NCBI GenBank assembly: GCA_021443825.1
Contig: JABUTE010000306.1
Coordinates: forward strand, 1-9,351
Reading direction: 5' to 3'
DNA length: 9,351 nucleotides
Source: Bacillota bacterium
GTDB taxonomy: Bacteria > Bacillota > Clostridia > Peptostreptococcales > Anaerovoracaceae
Position 1 is the stretch's first letter, and each line of letters opens with the position of its first letter. The notes below the pieces were generated by a model. It searched no databases. It was not told where the DNA came from and saw nothing but the letters and a program-made list of their open reading frames with translations. A program made the position numbers and the translations under genes. Positions 1 to 6,786 of the stretch are shown here, one piece after another.

Positions 1-507
1 GGTATCTTCCCAGATTTCCGGGCCGGTTGTTTTGAAATGAGCCTGAGCATTTGCCGGATTATCAAACTGGGCGGGTATGAAGCTTCCCGGGATCTGAGCT
101 GCCAGTTCCTCGGCCCTGTCAATAGCGCCCGCCATGCCCTTGCTTCCTTCCGTCAGAATTATTTCAGCGCCGTAAGCTTTAAGAATATTAATCCTTTCAA
201 CACTCATGGTGTCCGGCATGGTCAGAATGGTCTTATAACCCTTAACAGCCGCAAGGCACGCAAGGCCGATTCCCGTATTACCCGAAGTGGGCTCTATAAT
301 TGTTGCGCCTTCCTTAAGAAGACCCTTTCTTTCCGCATCTGCAATCATATTCTGAGCAGCCCTGTCCTTGGTGCTTCCTGCCGGGTTCAGGTATTCAAGC
401 TTCACCAGGACTCTTGCCTTAAGCCCTTCGCTTTTTTCCAGACCATGGACTTCCATTAAAGGCGTATGACCGATAATGTCCTGCACGCTGTTATAAATTT
501 TAGCCAT
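1..507 (-). CDS. cysK: Cysteine synthase (O-acetylserine sulfhydrylase), 3' end cut by window edge
   Basis: This gene makes L-cysteine from O-acetylserine and sulfide using pyridoxal phosphate (PLP) in the cytoplasm. Reading the minus strand from the ATG at 507 gives 169 open codons that continue past base 1. The product starts MAKIYNSVQDIIGHTPL. It carries the PLP-lysine motif NPAGSTKDR (Lys47) and the substrate/phosphate loop PTSGNTG (residues 73-79), both diagnostic of the CysK/CysM fold-II group. Family members are about 300-310 residues, so a little over half is present. The start is supported by an AAGGAG box a few bases upstream (about 513-518). It lies 60 bp downstream of aguB on the same strand and may be read with it or from its own weak promoter. 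The motif has Thr where many family members have Val (SVKDR), a tolerated variant. CysK rather than CysM is favoured by overall resemblance only. Confidence 0.95.
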   Translation of the reverse strand, partial: MAKIYNSVQDIIGHTPLMEVHGLEKSEGLKARVLVKLEYLNPAGSTKDRAAQNMIADAERKGLLKEGATIIEPTSGNTGIGLACLAAVKGYKTILTMPDTMSVERINILKAYGAEIILTEGSKGMAGAIDRAEELAAQIPGSFIPAQFDNPANAQAHFKTTGPEIWEDT

Positions 508-531
508 AATATCTCCTTTTTCATGTTATTG

Positions 532-561
532 CTTATACTTTTTTACCCGATCTGCAGTGAA
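532..561 (-). promoter_or_regulatory. Possible sigma-70-type promoter for cysK
   Basis: On the minus strand, TATAAG (532-537) fits a -10 box at 5 of 6 positions. It is preceded, with an 18-base spacer, by TTCACT (556-561), which fits a -35 box at 4 of 6. It falls in the 60-base gap between the aguB stop and the cysK start and would leave a short leader carrying the ribosome binding site. The gap is A/T-rich, so a chance match is possible. Confidence 0.35.
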
Positions 562-567
562 AGCCGG

Positions 568-1044
568 TTATTTAATTATATCCTCATAACATTCCGGCCT
601 TCTGTCTCTGAAAAGGCCCCAGTTAAGCCTGCTTTCATTAATCTCATCCAGATCAAACCCGGCAATAAGGATTTCTTCTTTATCTCTGGATGCATCGGCT
701 ATAAGGGTTCCGCATTCATCCGTGATAAAAGATGAACCGAAAAATCTGAGAGAAGATTTCTGCCCTCCGTTAGCGTCACTTGGAATGACTTCTTCCAAAC
801 CGATTCGATTAGCAGCTGCAACAGGAGTTATATTTGCCCCCGCATGTCCCCGCATACAGATTCTCCAGTGTTCCATGCTGTCCACGGTAAGTATCGGCTC
901 CGAACCGATGGCCGTCGGATACAGTATAAGTTCCGCGCCGTTTAATGCCATACATCTGGCTGTTTCCGGGAACCACTGGTCCCAGCATATTCCAACGCCA
1001 ATCTTTCCGTATTTCGTATCCCAGACTTTAAATCCGGTATTTCC
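568..1044 (-). CDS. aguB: N-carbamoylputrescine amidohydrolase, C-terminal part only (5' end lost at junction)
   Basis: AguB belongs to the nitrilase/CN-hydrolase superfamily and converts N-carbamoylputrescine to putrescine, CO2 and ammonia, the last step from agmatine to polyamines. The 158 residues present include [13 protein letters not shown], then [14 protein letters not shown] with the catalytic nucleophile Cys at bases 985-987. [28 protein letters not shown] and a typical C-terminus ending YEDIIK at the TAA (568-570) follow. The family is about 290 residues, so roughly the first 130 are missing, including the catalytic Glu and Lys. The frame is open to base 1053, but family resemblance ends near 1044, where the opposite strand becomes an ABC ATPase. 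An ATG at 951 starts a shorter frame, but it lies after the catalytic Cys and is not a real start. The stretch from 951 to 1044 must be included to see the family signature. Confidence 0.9.
   Translation of the reverse strand, partial: GNTGFKVWDTKYGKIGVGICWDQWFPETARCMALNGAELILYPTAIGSEPILTVDSMEHWRICMRGHAGANITPVAAANRIGLEEVIPSDANGGQKSSLRFFGSSFITDECGTLIADASRDKEEILIAGFDLDEINESRLNWGLFRDRRPECYEDIIK
1028..1044. other. Chimeric junction with short shared sequence
   Basis: These about 17 bases fit two unrelated genes at once. On the minus strand they encode the GNTGF part of AguB. On the plus strand they encode the LNPVF part of an OppD/DppD-type ATPase (family pattern SLNPVF). To the left only AguB makes sense and to the right only the ATPase does. 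G+C content and codon choice also change here. The exact breakpoint cannot be placed within the shared bases. It may be an assembly chimera or a real microhomology-mediated join. Confidence 0.85.
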
Positions 1045-1717
1045 CGTTGCCGATCAGATCGCTGAATCCATCGAGATCCACGAGCATATTTCCTCCCATG
1101 AGGCTTATGAAAAGGCTCTGGACATGCTGGAAATGGTCGGCATTCCCAGGGAACGGGGCGTGGAATATCCCCATCAGTTCTCCGGCGGCATGAAGCAGCG
1201 CGTGGTCATCGCCATCGCGTTGGCCTGCCAGCCCCAGCTGCTCATCGCTGATGAGCCTACCACGGCGCTGGACGTGACCATTCAGGCCCAGGTGCTGGAT
1301 CTGATCCGCAATCTGAAGGACCAGCACGGAACATCGGTCATCATGATCACCCATGATCTTGGCATCGTGGCTGAGACCTGCGACCGTGTTGCCGTCATGT
1401 ATGCCGGCCGCATCATCGAGACCGGCACCCTGGACGACGTGTTTAATTACACCCTTCATCCCTATACCGAAGGACTCTTTAATTCGCTTCCTAATATCAA
1501 CGACCGCAAGGCCGAGCTGAAGCCCATTCCCGGACTGATGCCCGATCCCACCAATCTGCCGGAGGGCTGCGCCTTCGAGCCCCGCTGCGAATATGCCTGC
1601 GAAGCATGCAAACAGCAGCTGCCCGTAAGCACTGATTTCACCGCGACCCATCAGGCGGCCTGCCTGCGCTACGCAGAACCCGGATTCCATATCGCAAGGG
1701 GGAAGAAGCATGAGTAA
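1028..1717 (+). CDS. Oligo/dipeptide ABC transporter ATPase, DppD/OppD type, N-terminus missing
   Basis: This is one of the two cytoplasmic ATPases that power a peptide-importing ABC transporter. The 229 residues seen begin at LNPVF, just after the usual Q-loop. They contain the signature FSGGMKQR (fragment residues 51-58), Walker B LLIADEP with D-loop ALD (71-82) and the H-loop THD (108-110). The C-terminal oligopeptide-transporter extension has clustered cysteines ([15 protein letters not shown], then HQAAC), resembling the iron-sulfur-binding site known in this ATPase group. About 100 N-terminal residues, including Walker A, are absent because of the junction at 1028-1044. The frame stays open upstream to an ATG at 722, but that stretch is the antisense of aguB and is not part of the protein. 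The 3' end overlaps the next gene by 8 bases (CATGAGTAA), implying translational coupling. Permease and binding-protein genes would be expected upstream, beyond the break. Confidence 0.9.
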   Translation, partial: LNPVFPVADQIAESIEIHEHISSHEAYEKALDMLEMVGIPRERGVEYPHQFSGGMKQRVVIAIALACQPQLLIADEPTTALDVTIQAQVLDLIRNLKDQHGTSVIMITHDLGIVAETCDRVAVMYAGRIIETGTLDDVFNYTLHPYTEGLFNSLPNINDRKAELKPIPGLMPDPTNLPEGCAFEPRCEYACEACKQQLPVSTDFTATHQAACLRYAEPGFHIARGKKHE

Positions 1718-2672
1718 GACACTGATCGAAGTAAACAACCTTACCAAGTATTTCAAGACCTCAAGAGGCATGCTCCATGCGGTTGACGGCGTATCCTTTT
1801 CCATCGATGAGGGCAAGACCCTTGGCGTCGTCGGCGAATCGGGCTGCGGTAAATCCACCACCGGTCGCTGCATCCTGCGCCTGATCGAGCCGACAGCAGG
1901 ATCGATCCTGTTTGACGGCGAAGAGGTAACGGCCATGAACAGCCGCAAGCTTCACGATATGCGTCAGAAGATGCAGATCATCTTCCAGGATCCCTTTTCT
2001 TCGCTGGACCCGCGAAAAACGGTGGCGCAGATCATTCAGGAGCCCATGCGGGAGTTTCATATCGTTCCCAAAGAGCAGCTGGAGGCTAAGACCCATGAAT
2101 TGATGGATATGGTCGGTCTGGCCAACCGTCTGGTCAATACTTATCCTCACGAGCTGGACGGCGGACGCCGCCAGAGGATCGGTGTTGCGAGAGCCATTTC
2201 TCTCAACCCCAAGTTCATCGTTTGCGATGAGCCGGTATCTGCGCTGGATGTATCCATTCAGGCCCAGATCCTTAATCTCTTGAAGCAGCTGCAAAAGGAA
2301 ATGGGTCTGACCTACATGTTCATCACCCACGACCTTTCGGTGGTCAACCATTTTTCCGATGATATCGCTGTCATGTATCTGGGCAAGCTGGTCGAGAAGG
2401 CTCCCGCGGAGGAGCTGTTCAGCAACCCGGTGCACCCCTATACCAGAGCGCTGCTGTCGGCCATTCCCATTCCCGAGGTGGGGGGCCCCAAAAGAGAGCG
2501 CATCCTGCTGAAGGGTGAGATCTCTTCTCCCATCAACCTGCCCGACGAATGCCGCTTTGCAAAGCGGTGCAACTATGCCTGCGAGGACTGCCGCAAGGGT
2601 GATCCTGCGCTGGTCGAGATCAAGCCCGGACATTTTGTCGCCTGCCATAAGAGCGCGGAATTTGTCCTGTGA
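1710..2672 (+). CDS. Oligo/dipeptide ABC transporter ATPase, OppF/DppF type
   Basis: This is the second ATPase of the peptide importer, expected to form a heterodimer with the upstream protein under the membrane permeases. The 320-residue length is normal. Visible motifs are Walker [10 protein letters not shown] (residues 42-50), Q-loop FQDP (Gln93), Walker B FIVCDEP with D-loop ALD (169-180), H-loop THD, and the oligopeptide C-terminal extension ([11 protein letters not shown], then [19 protein letters not shown] and a final ACHKS). The ABC signature is ELDGGRRQR rather than LSGGQ. This change is seen in some OppF-type subunits and usually goes with an asymmetric pair. The ATG at 1710 overlaps the end of the preceding gene by 8 bases, with a GGGGGAAGAAG-like Shine-Dalgarno just before it. 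The transported substrate cannot be read from the ATPase. The downstream M20 enzymes suggest peptides or acylated amino acids. Confidence 0.94.
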   Translation: MSKTLIEVNNLTKYFKTSRGMLHAVDGVSFSIDEGKTLGVVGESGCGKSTTGRCILRLIEPTAGSILFDGEEVTAMNSRKLHDMRQKMQIIFQDPFSSLDPRKTVAQIIQEPMREFHIVPKEQLEAKTHELMDMVGLANRLVNTYPHELDGGRRQRIGVARAISLNPKFIVCDEPVSALDVSIQAQILNLLKQLQKEMGLTYMFITHDLSVVNHFSDDIAVMYLGKLVEKAPAEELFSNPVHPYTRALLSAIPIPEVGGPKRERILLKGEISSPINLPDECRFAKRCNYACEDCRKGDPALVEIKPGHFVACHKSAEFVL

Positions 2673-2685
2673 CCCATCAGGGAAC

Positions 2686-2720
2686 GCTGTGCGGACTTTT
2701 CGAGACTGCACAGCTTTTTT
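2686..2720 (+). terminator. Intrinsic terminator or attenuator between oppF-type and M20 genes
   Basis: A perfect 7-base inverted repeat, GCTGTGC (2686-2692) with GCACAGC (2708-2714), can be extended by a G-T and a G-C pair. It is followed directly by six T (2715-2720). This is the layout of a Rho-independent terminator. Only 25 bases separate the last T from the next start codon, and they hold its ribosome binding site. There is no room for a promoter between them, so partial read-through (attenuation) is the likely role. Confidence 0.75.
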
Positions 2721-2745
2721 ATGCAGATCAAAGGAGTGTTACAGA

Positions 2746-3963
2746 ATGAAGATCAATCAGGATGTACAGAATTACATCGAATCCATCAAGGAAGAGCTGG
2801 ATGGCCTGGCTCTTGCCATCCATGCCCATCCGGAGCTGGGCTATCAGGAATTCACTGCCATGAATCTGGTAGCCGACCTTTGCGAAAAGCACGGACTGAA
2901 GGTGCAGCGGGGCTATGCCGGCATGGAAACAGCTATGCGAGCCGATGCCATCGGACAGCCGGGTGGCCCCACCGTCGCCTTTCTGGCAGAATACGACGCT
3001 CTCGCCGGCTGCGGCGAAAACGGCACGGCAGGCCACGGCTGCGGCCACAATCTGATCACCGAATGCTCTGTCGCTGCTTTTCTTGCTATGGCGCAGATCA
3101 TCAGGAATTATAAGGGCAATGTCTGCCTGATCGGGACCCCTGCCGAAGAAAGCGGCGGCGGAAAGATCGATATTCTGGCAAACGGCGGCTTTGATGATGT
3201 GAACTATGCCTTGATGATGCATCCCTCCAGCGGCGGCACCAAAGCCAACCTGGTGGGAAGAGGCGGCCGGGCAGCCGGTCATGTAGGCGTCAAGTTCTAC
3301 GGAAAAGCAGCCCATTCCAGCAAGCCGGTCAACGGCATCAATGCCCTCAACGGTGTGATCAGCCTGTTCAACCATATCGATATGCTGCGTCCCACCTTCG
3401 AGCCGCAGGATAACATCAACGGCATCATTCCTCATGGCGGCGCTGCCTCCAACGTGATCCCCGAATATGCGGATGCCTCCTTTACCGTTCGCGCAGAGAC
3501 CATGCACCGCATCCACGAGCTGACGGCCCTCATCGAAAGGTGTGCAAAGGCAGCCTCTGAACTGACCGGTGCCCGCTACGAGATGGAGATCGGTTCGGTC
3601 TCGGCAGAGCGTTATCCCAACAGGCCCTTGAATCAGGCCTTTAAGGATGCCATGCAGGCCCAGGGCATCGAGATGGTATGGCCCGATCCGAAGATGCAAT
3701 ACGGTTCTTCCGATATCGGTAACGTTTCCATCGTCATGCCCATCATTCACGATTATCTTTCCATCACCGACGATCCTTCTGTGCAGTCCCATAATTACAG
3801 CTATACGGTCGCTGCCTGTAAGCCCCAGGCGCTGGAGGTAGCCCGCAAGGGAGGAAACGGTCTTGCCAATGTGGCCATCAAGGTGCTGGAGGATGACGTC
3901 TTCCGCAGCGAGGTGGATGAATATTTTAAAAACCAGATCCCCGATTTTTACAAGAACAAGTAA
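2746..3963 (+). CDS. M20-family amidohydrolase/dipeptidase, PM20D2/AbgB-like
   Basis: This is a predicted cytoplasmic metal-dependent hydrolase of 405 residues that would split an amide or peptide bond in a small N-acyl or dipeptide substrate. The M20 signature order is clear: HAHPELGYQE (26-35), FLAEYDAL (79-86), GHGCGHN (96-102, with Cys99 and His101 as expected metal ligands), TPAEES (131-136, the catalytic/metal Glu pair), MMHPSS, and a dimerisation domain opening with KFYGKAAHSS. The AEYDAL...GHGCGHN spelling matches the branch holding p-aminobenzoyl-glutamate hydrolase subunit AbgB and animal PM20D2 rather than classical carboxypeptidases. The start at 2746 is chosen for its AAGGAG box (2731-2736). 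The frame is open further upstream, but that part overlaps the preceding gene and the hairpin. It is followed after 13 bases by a second M20 gene, implying a shared transcript. Substrate unknown. Confidence 0.92.
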   Translation: MKINQDVQNYIESIKEELDGLALAIHAHPELGYQEFTAMNLVADLCEKHGLKVQRGYAGMETAMRADAIGQPGGPTVAFLAEYDALAGCGENGTAGHGCGHNLITECSVAAFLAMAQIIRNYKGNVCLIGTPAEESGGGKIDILANGGFDDVNYALMMHPSSGGTKANLVGRGGRAAGHVGVKFYGKAAHSSKPVNGINALNGVISLFNHIDMLRPTFEPQDNINGIIPHGGAASNVIPEYADASFTVRAETMHRIHELTALIERCAKAASELTGARYEMEIGSVSAERYPNRPLNQAFKDAMQAQGIEMVWPDPKMQYGSSDIGNVSIVMPIIHDYLSITDDPSVQSHNYSYTVAACKPQALEVARKGGNGLANVAIKVLEDDVFRSEVDEYFKNQIPDFYKNK

Positions 3964-3976
3964 AGGAAGGCAGAGC

Positions 3977-5239
3977 ATGTATCAGGCAAAACCCCAAAGA
4001 CAGGAATATTTCGCAAAGCTGCTGGCCGATGCGCGGGTGCAGAAGGCACTTGCCTTTATCGAAGCCGACCAGCCCCGCTGCGTTGAAGAGCTGAAGCAGC
4101 TGGTAGTGATCGAAGCTCCCAGCTGGCAGGAGGAGGAACGGGCAAAGGCCTTCGCCAAGCTGCTGCAGAGCCAGGGCCTGGAAGACGTTCATATCGCAGA
4201 GGGCGGCAATGTGGTCTCGCTGCGAAAGGGCAGCGAGCCTGCAGAGAATAAGAAGGTGGTCATCGAAGGCCATATGGATACCGTTTTCCCCTTCGGCACC
4301 GTAAAGGGCGTAGAGGAAAAGGACGGTGTTCTCTATGCTCCCGGCATCGGCGACGATACGAGAGCTCTTACCATGCTGCTTTGCATCGATCGGGCCCTGA
4401 CCGCTGCCGGTCTTACGACGAAAAAGAACGTGCTCTTCGTGGGCACCACCAGAGAAGAGGGCATGGGCGGTCTTGGCGGCATCCACGATCTTCTGGTCAG
4501 CAGAGACGATATCAGCAACACCATCCATCTGGATAACCACAACATGGCTTCCATCTGCTATCAGGCGACCCGCGGTGAGACCTGGGAATTCATCATTCAC
4601 GGCAAGGCCGGCCACAGCTACGGCGCCTTCGGCACCATGAGCAACGCCATCCACGCAGGGGCAAGAGCCATCATGAAATTTGCGGAAATGCCTGTTCCCG
4701 AAGATCCCCGCACCACCTATTGCACCTCCAACTTCCACGCCGGAACGGCGGCCGGGGTCCACGCCTTTGCCGAAGAGGCCTCCATCAAGGTCAACTTCCG
4801 CTCCAACAGTCTGGAGGAATTTCAGAAGATGAAGGAGCAGATCTTCCGGTCCTTTGAGGAAGCGGTCGCCGAAGAAAACGCCTACTGGGGCAAGGACACC
4901 CTGACCTACGAGGTCAAGCTGATCAACGATACCCCGGGCGGTCTGCAGCCGGACGATGCTCCCATGGTAGAGGCGGCAGCTCTTGCCATCGATGCCTGCG
5001 GCGTAACGCCTGTGCTGGGCAAGGGCGGTTCCACCAATGCCAACATCGCCATCGGCAGGGGCATTCCCGCGGTCTGCCTGGGCAGAGGCTATGTTCCCGA
5101 GGGCGAAAGCGGCAACATCCGCAACCACTCGGTAGATGAATTCTTCCCCCTGCACAACGCCTTTAAGGCCATCCAGAGTGCCTTCCTGGTGCTGCTGGCA
5201 ACGGCCGGTGTTGAAGGCCTGTGCGATCCCATGGAATAA
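3977..5239 (+). CDS. M20-family metallopeptidase (second, different subfamily)
   Basis: This is a predicted two-zinc aminoacylase/dipeptidase of 420 residues without a signal peptide, so cytoplasmic. It carries the classical M20 ligand order: GHMDTVFP (98-105; His99, Asp101), PGIGDDTRAL (122-131; bridging Asp at 126 or 127), TREEGMGG (158-165; Glu160 catalytic, Glu161 ligand), HLDN (Asp186), and a C-terminal RNHSVDEFF giving the last His. GKAGHSYGAFG opens the dimerisation domain, and GKGGSTNANIA precedes the last metal site. This HMDTVFP/GDDTR pattern differs from its upstream neighbour, so the two are not a recent duplication and probably take different substrates or successive bonds. The ATG at 3977 has an AGGAAGG box (3964-3970), 13 bases after the preceding stop. 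capA-like gene 1 follows after 23 bases. The exact substrate cannot be named from sequence alone. Confidence 0.92.
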   Translation: MYQAKPQRQEYFAKLLADARVQKALAFIEADQPRCVEELKQLVVIEAPSWQEEERAKAFAKLLQSQGLEDVHIAEGGNVVSLRKGSEPAENKKVVIEGHMDTVFPFGTVKGVEEKDGVLYAPGIGDDTRALTMLLCIDRALTAAGLTTKKNVLFVGTTREEGMGGLGGIHDLLVSRDDISNTIHLDNHNMASICYQATRGETWEFIIHGKAGHSYGAFGTMSNAIHAGARAIMKFAEMPVPEDPRTTYCTSNFHAGTAAGVHAFAEEASIKVNFRSNSLEEFQKMKEQIFRSFEEAVAEENAYWGKDTLTYEVKLINDTPGGLQPDDAPMVEAAALAIDACGVTPVLGKGGSTNANIAIGRGIPAVCLGRGYVPEGESGNIRNHSVDEFFPLHNAFKAIQSAFLVLLATAGVEGLCDPME

Positions 5240-5262
5240 CAAAGCGAAAGGATGGAAATCAA

Positions 5263-6558
5263 ATGAGCAAGATCTCTTACATTGCCACCGGTGACTCCTT
5301 TATCACCCGGCGAATTCCCCAGAAGGGCTATGAGGGTTATCAGCAGGTGGAAGACCTGATCAAGACCCACGATGTCGCTTTCAACAACCTGGAGATGACC
5401 TTCCATGACAGAGAAGGCATTCCCAGCGCCGTTTCCGGCGGTACCTGGGCAATGGCAGACCCCAGGATCCTGGACGACATCAAGCGAATGGGCTTCAACC
5501 TGTTCAATACGGCAAACAACCATTCCTGCGACTACGGCCACGGCGGTCTTCTGGCCACCATCAAATACCTGAACGAAAAAGACATGATCTTCTCCGGCAC
5601 CGGCAAGGACCTGGGAGATGCCTCCAAGCCCTGCTACTTCGAAGCCAGCGGCCAGCGCATCGCACTGATCTCGGTCTGCTCCAGCTTCGACATCTCTGCC
5701 ATGGCAGCAGGTCAGACAAAGGACATGGTCGGTCGCCCCGGTCTTAATCCCCTGCGCCATACCACCCATTATCACCTGGATCAGCAGCATTTCGACCAGG
5801 TGGTGGAGCTGGCAAAGATCACCCGTGTCAATGCCGGCAAGGAGCGCTCCGTTCGCAACGGCTACAAGAATCCTCCTCAGGAGGGAACCTTTGTTCTGGG
5901 CAATATCAGCTTTATTTTAGATGATCATTGCTGGATCGAATCGGTTCCCAATGAAAAGGATATGCAGCGCATCGAGGCCGAGATCCGCGAAGCAAAGAAG
6001 CAGGCGGATGTGGTGCTGGTATCCCTTCATGCGCACGAGTGCGACGGCGACGATACAACGATTCCTGCACAGTTCATCGAGACCTTCAGCCGCCGCTGCA
6101 TCGATGCCGGCTGCTCGGTCATGATCGGTCACGGCCCCCACGAGGTGAGAGGAATCGAGCTTTATCACGGCGGTGTCATCTTCTATTCGCTGGGTAATTT
6201 CATCTTCGAGACGGAGACCGTCGAATACCAGCCCTACGATGCTTATGCCAACAGAGGGGTTTCGCTGGATACCGAGGTGGGCGATTACATGGACGACCGC
6301 TCCAAGAACGGCACCTGCGGCTACGGCACACTGCCCGAGATCTGGGAGGCTGTCATGGCCTCCTGGTGCATCGAAGACGGCGTCGTAAAGGAAGTGAAGC
6401 TCTACCCGATCAGCCTGGGCTTCGGCACCAGAAGATCTCAGCTTGGTCTTCCTGTGCTCAGCGCAGATGAGGATTTCCTGCATCGCCTGGAGAAGCTCTC
6501 CAATGCCTACGGAACGGAATTCAAGATCGAAAACGGCGTTGCTTCTGTCGTACTGTAA
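5263..6558 (+). CDS. CapA-like metallophosphatase-fold protein 1, cytoplasmic
   Basis: This 431-residue protein of the CapA/PgsA family is related to a component of poly-gamma-glutamate capsule synthesis. The family has a calcineurin-like metal-binding fold. Visible motifs are ATGDSFITRR (8-17), FNNLE (40-44), TANNHSCDYG (83-92), SLHAHE (254-259), IGHGPHEVRG (288-297) and IFYSLGNFIF (306-315). The D, NN, NNH, HxH and GHxPH positions are the presumed metal and phosphate-like ligands. There is no signal peptide, lipobox or N-terminal membrane helix; MSKISYIATGD goes straight into the first strand. That is unlike membrane-anchored capsule CapA proteins and argues for a soluble enzyme. The start has an AAAGGATGG box (5247-5254) and lies 23 bases after the M20 gene, so it is probably the last gene of that transcript before the terminator at 6617. 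Function is inferred from neighbours: cleavage or modification of a peptide-like substrate. Confidence 0.85.
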   Translation: MSKISYIATGDSFITRRIPQKGYEGYQQVEDLIKTHDVAFNNLEMTFHDREGIPSAVSGGTWAMADPRILDDIKRMGFNLFNTANNHSCDYGHGGLLATIKYLNEKDMIFSGTGKDLGDASKPCYFEASGQRIALISVCSSFDISAMAAGQTKDMVGRPGLNPLRHTTHYHLDQQHFDQVVELAKITRVNAGKERSVRNGYKNPPQEGTFVLGNISFILDDHCWIESVPNEKDMQRIEAEIREAKKQADVVLVSLHAHECDGDDTTIPAQFIETFSRRCIDAGCSVMIGHGPHEVRGIELYHGGVIFYSLGNFIFETETVEYQPYDAYANRGVSLDTEVGDYMDDRSKNGTCGYGTLPEIWEAVMASWCIEDGVVKEVKLYPISLGFGTRRSQLGLPVLSADEDFLHRLEKLSNAYGTEFKIENGVASVVL

Positions 6559-6575
6559 GGCTTTTGGTATATAAC

Positions 6576-6606
6576 TGACAGTAATATTATTATTGTCAAC
6601 TGACAG
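6576..6606. promoter_or_regulatory. 23-base near-perfect palindrome plus third TGACA half-site
   Basis: Eleven-base arms at 6576-6586 and 6588-6598 pair around a single central T, with only one G-T wobble. The arms begin with TGACA and end with TGTCA. A third half-site, inside a repeated AACTGACAG (6573-6581 and 6598-6606), follows at once. The block is very A/T-rich compared with its surroundings. It could be a transcription-factor operator or an mRNA 3' hairpin. It lies before the terminator, which makes simple control of the second capA gene less certain. Confidence 0.4.
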
Positions 6607-6616
6607 CAAACAAATC

Positions 6617-6652
6617 AAGAGGCTCTGGATCCTTCTCCAAAGCCTCTTTTTT
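6617..6652 (+). terminator. Intrinsic terminator after CapA-like gene 1
   Basis: AAGAGGCT (6617-6624) pairs perfectly with AGCCTCTT (6641-6648). After a single C-A mismatch, the stem continues with TGG pairing to CCA (6626-6628 with 6637-6639) around an 8-base loop. A run of six T (6647-6652) closes it. This is a textbook Rho-independent terminator and marks the end of the M20-M20-CapA transcript. Confidence 0.88.
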
Positions 6653-6676
6653 ATGGGCTGCAGGGTGCCTGTCTCC

Positions 6677-6706
6677 TTGCAGAAAGCCCTCCCTTCGTAG
6701 TAAACT
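6677..6706 (+). promoter_or_regulatory. Possible promoter for CapA-like gene 2
   Basis: TTGCAG (6677-6682) and TAAACT (6701-6706) are separated by 18 bases and fit -35 and -10 boxes only partly. They lie between the terminator at 6652 and the start at 6787, where a promoter is needed if the terminator is efficient. The resulting leader of roughly 75 bases can pair ATAGCGA (6709-6715) with TCGCTAT (6759-6765), just upstream of the ribosome binding site. No known riboswitch class is recognised. Confidence 0.3.
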
Positions 6707-6786
6707 GAATAGCGACAGCCTTCGGCAAGCAGCAGCCGCGCCCGGAGCCTTCGCGTTTTCGCTATCCCATCGAAAAGGAGCATGAA

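Noticed and set aside
568..951. Short AguB frame starting at ATG 951 as a complete small gene
   Set aside because: Family residues, including the catalytic Cys motif [10 protein letters not shown], continue upstream in the same frame to about 1044, so 951 is an internal Met.
722..1027. N-terminal extension of the DppD-type ATPase frame back to an ATG at 722
   Set aside because: This stretch is the exact antisense of recognisable aguB and shows no ABC motifs. The frame is open only by chance across the junction.
2728..3978. Long minus-strand open frame (416 codons) opposite the first M20 gene
   Set aside because: The plus strand carries a full M20 protein with all metal ligands. The antisense product has no recognisable motifs and reflects codon bias.
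5252..5266. Micro-frames ending in TGA that overlap the ATG of each capA-like gene (also 6782-6790)
   Set aside because: They are only 4 and 2 codons long, and their ATGs lie on or next to the ribosome binding site, so initiation there is unlikely. Probably coincidence of an AAATGA start context.
6569..6599. Minus-strand promoter (TTGACA at 6594-6599 with an A/T-rich -10)
   Set aside because: The TTGACA is part of the palindrome, the -10 match is poor at the right spacing, and there is no minus-strand gene for it to drive.
6709..6765. Riboswitch in the leader of the second capA-like gene
   Set aside because: Only one 7-base long-range stem and small GC hairpins are visible. No conserved core of a known class was recognised.
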